A stretch of 13,456 nucleotides of DNA from assembly GCA_042088665.1 (NCBI GenBank), contig JBELMB010000143.1:1-13456 (forward strand). Reading direction: 5' to 3'. The DNA is from JBELMB01 sp042088665 (GTDB lineage Bacteria; Pseudomonadota; Alphaproteobacteria; Rhodobacterales; Rhodobacteraceae). How positions within the stretch are numbered: the stretch's first letter is position 1; the number at the start of each line of letters is the position of its first letter. Position numbers and translations under genes: made by a program. Positions 13,449 to 13,456 of this stretch are shown one piece after another. Below the pieces are notes generated by a model. That model did not search any database. It was not told where the DNA came from and was given only the letters and a program-made list of their open reading frames with translations.

Positions 13449-13456
13449 CACCTCGG

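Overview
The window is GC-rich chromosomal DNA with dense, short-spaced genes. The protein families (a DUF2339 giant membrane protein, an SDR–DoxX fusion, a XylB-like SDR with an SMP-30 lactonase, a LIV-type solute-binding protein) and the base composition fit an alphaproteobacterium, most likely Rhodobacterales (Roseobacter/Rhodobacter type). This placement is inferred from family resemblance and not from a search. No tRNA, rRNA, CRISPR array, insertion sequence or phage gene was seen.

Layout. Left block (3–4978, + strand): the 5'-truncated end of a DUF2339 polytopic membrane protein whose stop codon lies inside a palindromic repeat. A 284-bp gap with two dyads follows, then a small two-helix membrane ORF, then an atypical SDR fused to a DoxX-like membrane domain. 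Sensory block (5006–9277): a NarL/FixJ-type response regulator on the minus strand diverges from a two-gene plus-strand unit. That unit encodes an exported protein with the sulfite-oxidase/molybdopterin-binding fold but no cysteine in its mature part, and a hybrid histidine kinase with sensor, PAS, HisKA, HATPase, REC and HPt domains. The 320-bp divergent control region carries a tandem 10-bp repeat, a candidate operator. The three genes together look like a complete phosphorelay: exported accessory protein, membrane kinase with internal REC and HPt, and the divergent regulator as terminal DNA-binding acceptor.

Right block: convergent to the kinase is a minus-strand run of a XylB-like SDR sugar dehydrogenase, an SMP-30 lactonase and a TrmO-type tRNA methyltransferase. 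The dehydrogenase and lactonase are almost contiguous and suggest oxidation of an aldose to its lactone and then to the aldonic acid. The SDR has Asn where the catalytic Lys is expected. A second near-identical copy of the palindromic repeat separates the lactonase from trmO. Diverging from the SDR, across 392 bp with a 7-bp tandem repeat and two inverted repeats, are a stand-alone Lrp/AsnC ligand-binding (RAM) domain protein and the periplasmic binding protein of a branched-chain-amino-acid-type ABC transporter. A strong palindrome follows that gene at the window edge.

The most interesting items are the cysteine-less Moco-fold protein in a phosphorelay locus, the two SDR proteins with altered catalytic residues, the stop-codon-overlapping palindromes and the heptanucleotide tandem repeat.
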